DNA from: Prolixibacteraceae bacterium
Lineage (GTDB): Bacteria; Bacteroidota; Bacteroidia; Bacteroidales; Prolixibacteraceae
Assembly (NCBI GenBank): GCA_014380255.1
Contig: JACMKG010000254.1
Span: forward strand, 1 to 5,629
DNA: 5,629 bases
Direction: 5' to 3'
Shown: positions 4,973 to 5,629 of the stretch, piece by piece
Layout: the number at the start of each line of letters is the position of its first letter
How positions within the stretch are numbered: the stretch's first letter is position 1
Notes under the pieces: generated by a model
The model's database searches: none
What the model saw: only the letters and a program-made list of their open reading frames with translations
Told to the model about the DNA's origin: nothing
Made by a program: the position numbers and the translations under genes

Positions 4973-5629
4973 ATGAAAAAAGTACTTACCATCCTTGTTT
5001 TTACATGCCTTACCCTGTTGGGTTATTCTCAATCTGCTACCGAATTCGGGTTAACCACCGAAGGCTCATGGTTTATGCCATCTGAAACCATTTCGTCATT
5101 CCGGGATTATCAAAAAGATGGTTTTGGTACAGGTATCGGTGTATATGCTTCCCGAAACATATTTTGGCGATTTTCTGCCGAAATAGGGTTAGGATATCGG
5201 TATAAACAAATGAAGCAACATTACGATATATATACAGGAGACGGCGGTGGTTATGGTTCTGGTTATTATGGATATGGATATGGATATCCTGGTGATCTAA
5301 ACCATACGGAAGGCTGGGACAAACTTCCAATGCATTACATCGTTGTGCCTGTTCATTTACAACTGTTGCTTACCAAAAGCTTTTTTATTTCGGGAGGTAT
5401 TGAATCAGGTTGGTTATTGAATTACGACTACGTGAAGGAAAAGCCTGAGGTTAACTGGACGGCCGGATTTGGTAGCCAGAAGCATAAATTAAAATGGTCA
5501 GTCAACTACATCAAGGGTTTCAAAGATCAGGGCTTTGGAAACAGAACCCTGGAAGCTGATGGCCATTATAAAAGATCCATTAACCGCAGTGAAATGTTCC
5601 AGTTAAGCCTTTCCTATCCCATCTGGCAA
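4973..5629 (+). CDS. Secreted outer-membrane beta-barrel protein (3' partial)
   Basis: An open frame of 219 codons runs from ATG 4973 to the last base of the window without a stop. The N-terminus MKKVLTILVFTCLTLLGYSQS is a Sec signal peptide (positive start, hydrophobic core, cleavage probably near residue 20, typical of Bacteroidota). The mature part alternates amphipathic strands with glycines and aromatics: FGLTTEGSWF, GFGTGIGVYASR, WRFSAEIGLGYRYK, HYIVVPVHLQLLL, SFFISGGIESGWLL, KLKWSVNYIKGF, MFQLSLSYPIW. This fits a small 8-stranded outer-membrane barrel of the PorT/OMP_b-brl kind; the exact family and cargo are unknown. A glycine/tyrosine-rich segment (about 89-107) is probably a surface loop. 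The last strand, ending SYPIW, suggests the natural stop is only a few codons beyond the window. No Shine-Dalgarno is visible; the leader is AT-rich. Confidence 0.85.
   Translation, partial: MKKVLTILVFTCLTLLGYSQSATEFGLTTEGSWFMPSETISSFRDYQKDGFGTGIGVYASRNIFWRFSAEIGLGYRYKQMKQHYDIYTGDGGGYGSGYYGYGYGYPGDLNHTEGWDKLPMHYIVVPVHLQLLLTKSFFISGGIESGWLLNYDYVKEKPEVNWTAGFGSQKHKLKWSVNYIKGFKDQGFGNRTLEADGHYKRSINRSEMFQLSLSYPIWQ
5270..5287 (+). repeat. Three tandem GGATAT hexamers in the predicted surface loop
   Basis: GGATAT occurs three times in direct succession (5270-5275, 5276-5281, 5282-5287), encoding part of the YGYGYGY stretch of the barrel protein. Because the unit is six bases, copy-number change would alter loop length without shifting the frame. 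Confidence 0.85.

Noticed and set aside
5073..5330. An 85-codon minus-strand frame rich in His and Asn
   Set aside because: It lies entirely antisense to the outer-membrane protein gene; its His/Ile/Asn runs are the complement of the Gly/Tyr-coding GGATAT repeat.

Overview
The window looks like chromosomal DNA from a member of the Bacteroidota, possibly a Cytophagales- or Flavobacteriia-like lineage. The evidence is of three kinds. Several starts are preceded by the Bacteroidota -7 promoter motif TAnnTTTG, in two cases with a T-rich or TTTG box 20-21 bases upstream. Shine-Dalgarno sequences are absent. The protein types fit too: a DprA with a C-terminal winged helix, an RhlE-type DEAD-box helicase, and a secreted outer-membrane barrel with a typical '...LLGYSQS' signal peptide end. 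The lineage below phylum is inference.

Layout. Bases 1-222 are the 3' end of an unrecognised gene. dprA (321-1430) follows; it encodes the DNA-processing protein that loads RecA onto incoming single-stranded DNA. Next is a compact, visibly more AT-rich module: a HigB-type mRNA interferase (1483-1782) and its HigA-type antitoxin (1785-2135), 2 bases apart. Convergent with them is a small minimal nucleotidyltransferase (2454-2143, minus strand) with an intact GS-X10-DxD active site but no HEPN partner in the window. Divergent from it is an RhlE-like DEAD-box RNA helicase (2540-3862). The higB promoter carries a 19-bp near-palindrome over the -33 box, a good candidate for the HigA autoregulatory operator.

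From 3863 to 4972 (1.1 kb) I find no convincing intact gene. This stretch holds a possible minus-strand remnant of an OmpA-like C-terminus (3936-4052), a long hairpin with 40-bp arms built from 11-bp tandem repeats (4291-4377), and an AT-rich 16-bp inverted repeat (4756-4795). The window ends inside a secreted outer-membrane beta-barrel protein (4973-5629, no stop reached), probably within a few codons of its natural end.

The genes do not form one operon. dprA and the helicase are housekeeping genes, and the toxin-antitoxin pair plus nucleotidyltransferase look like an inserted accessory module between them. The observations most worth checking are the long iterated hairpin, the -7 motif placed exactly 4 bases before the start codon of three separate genes (suggesting leaderless mRNAs), the higBA operator and the solitary nucleotidyltransferase.
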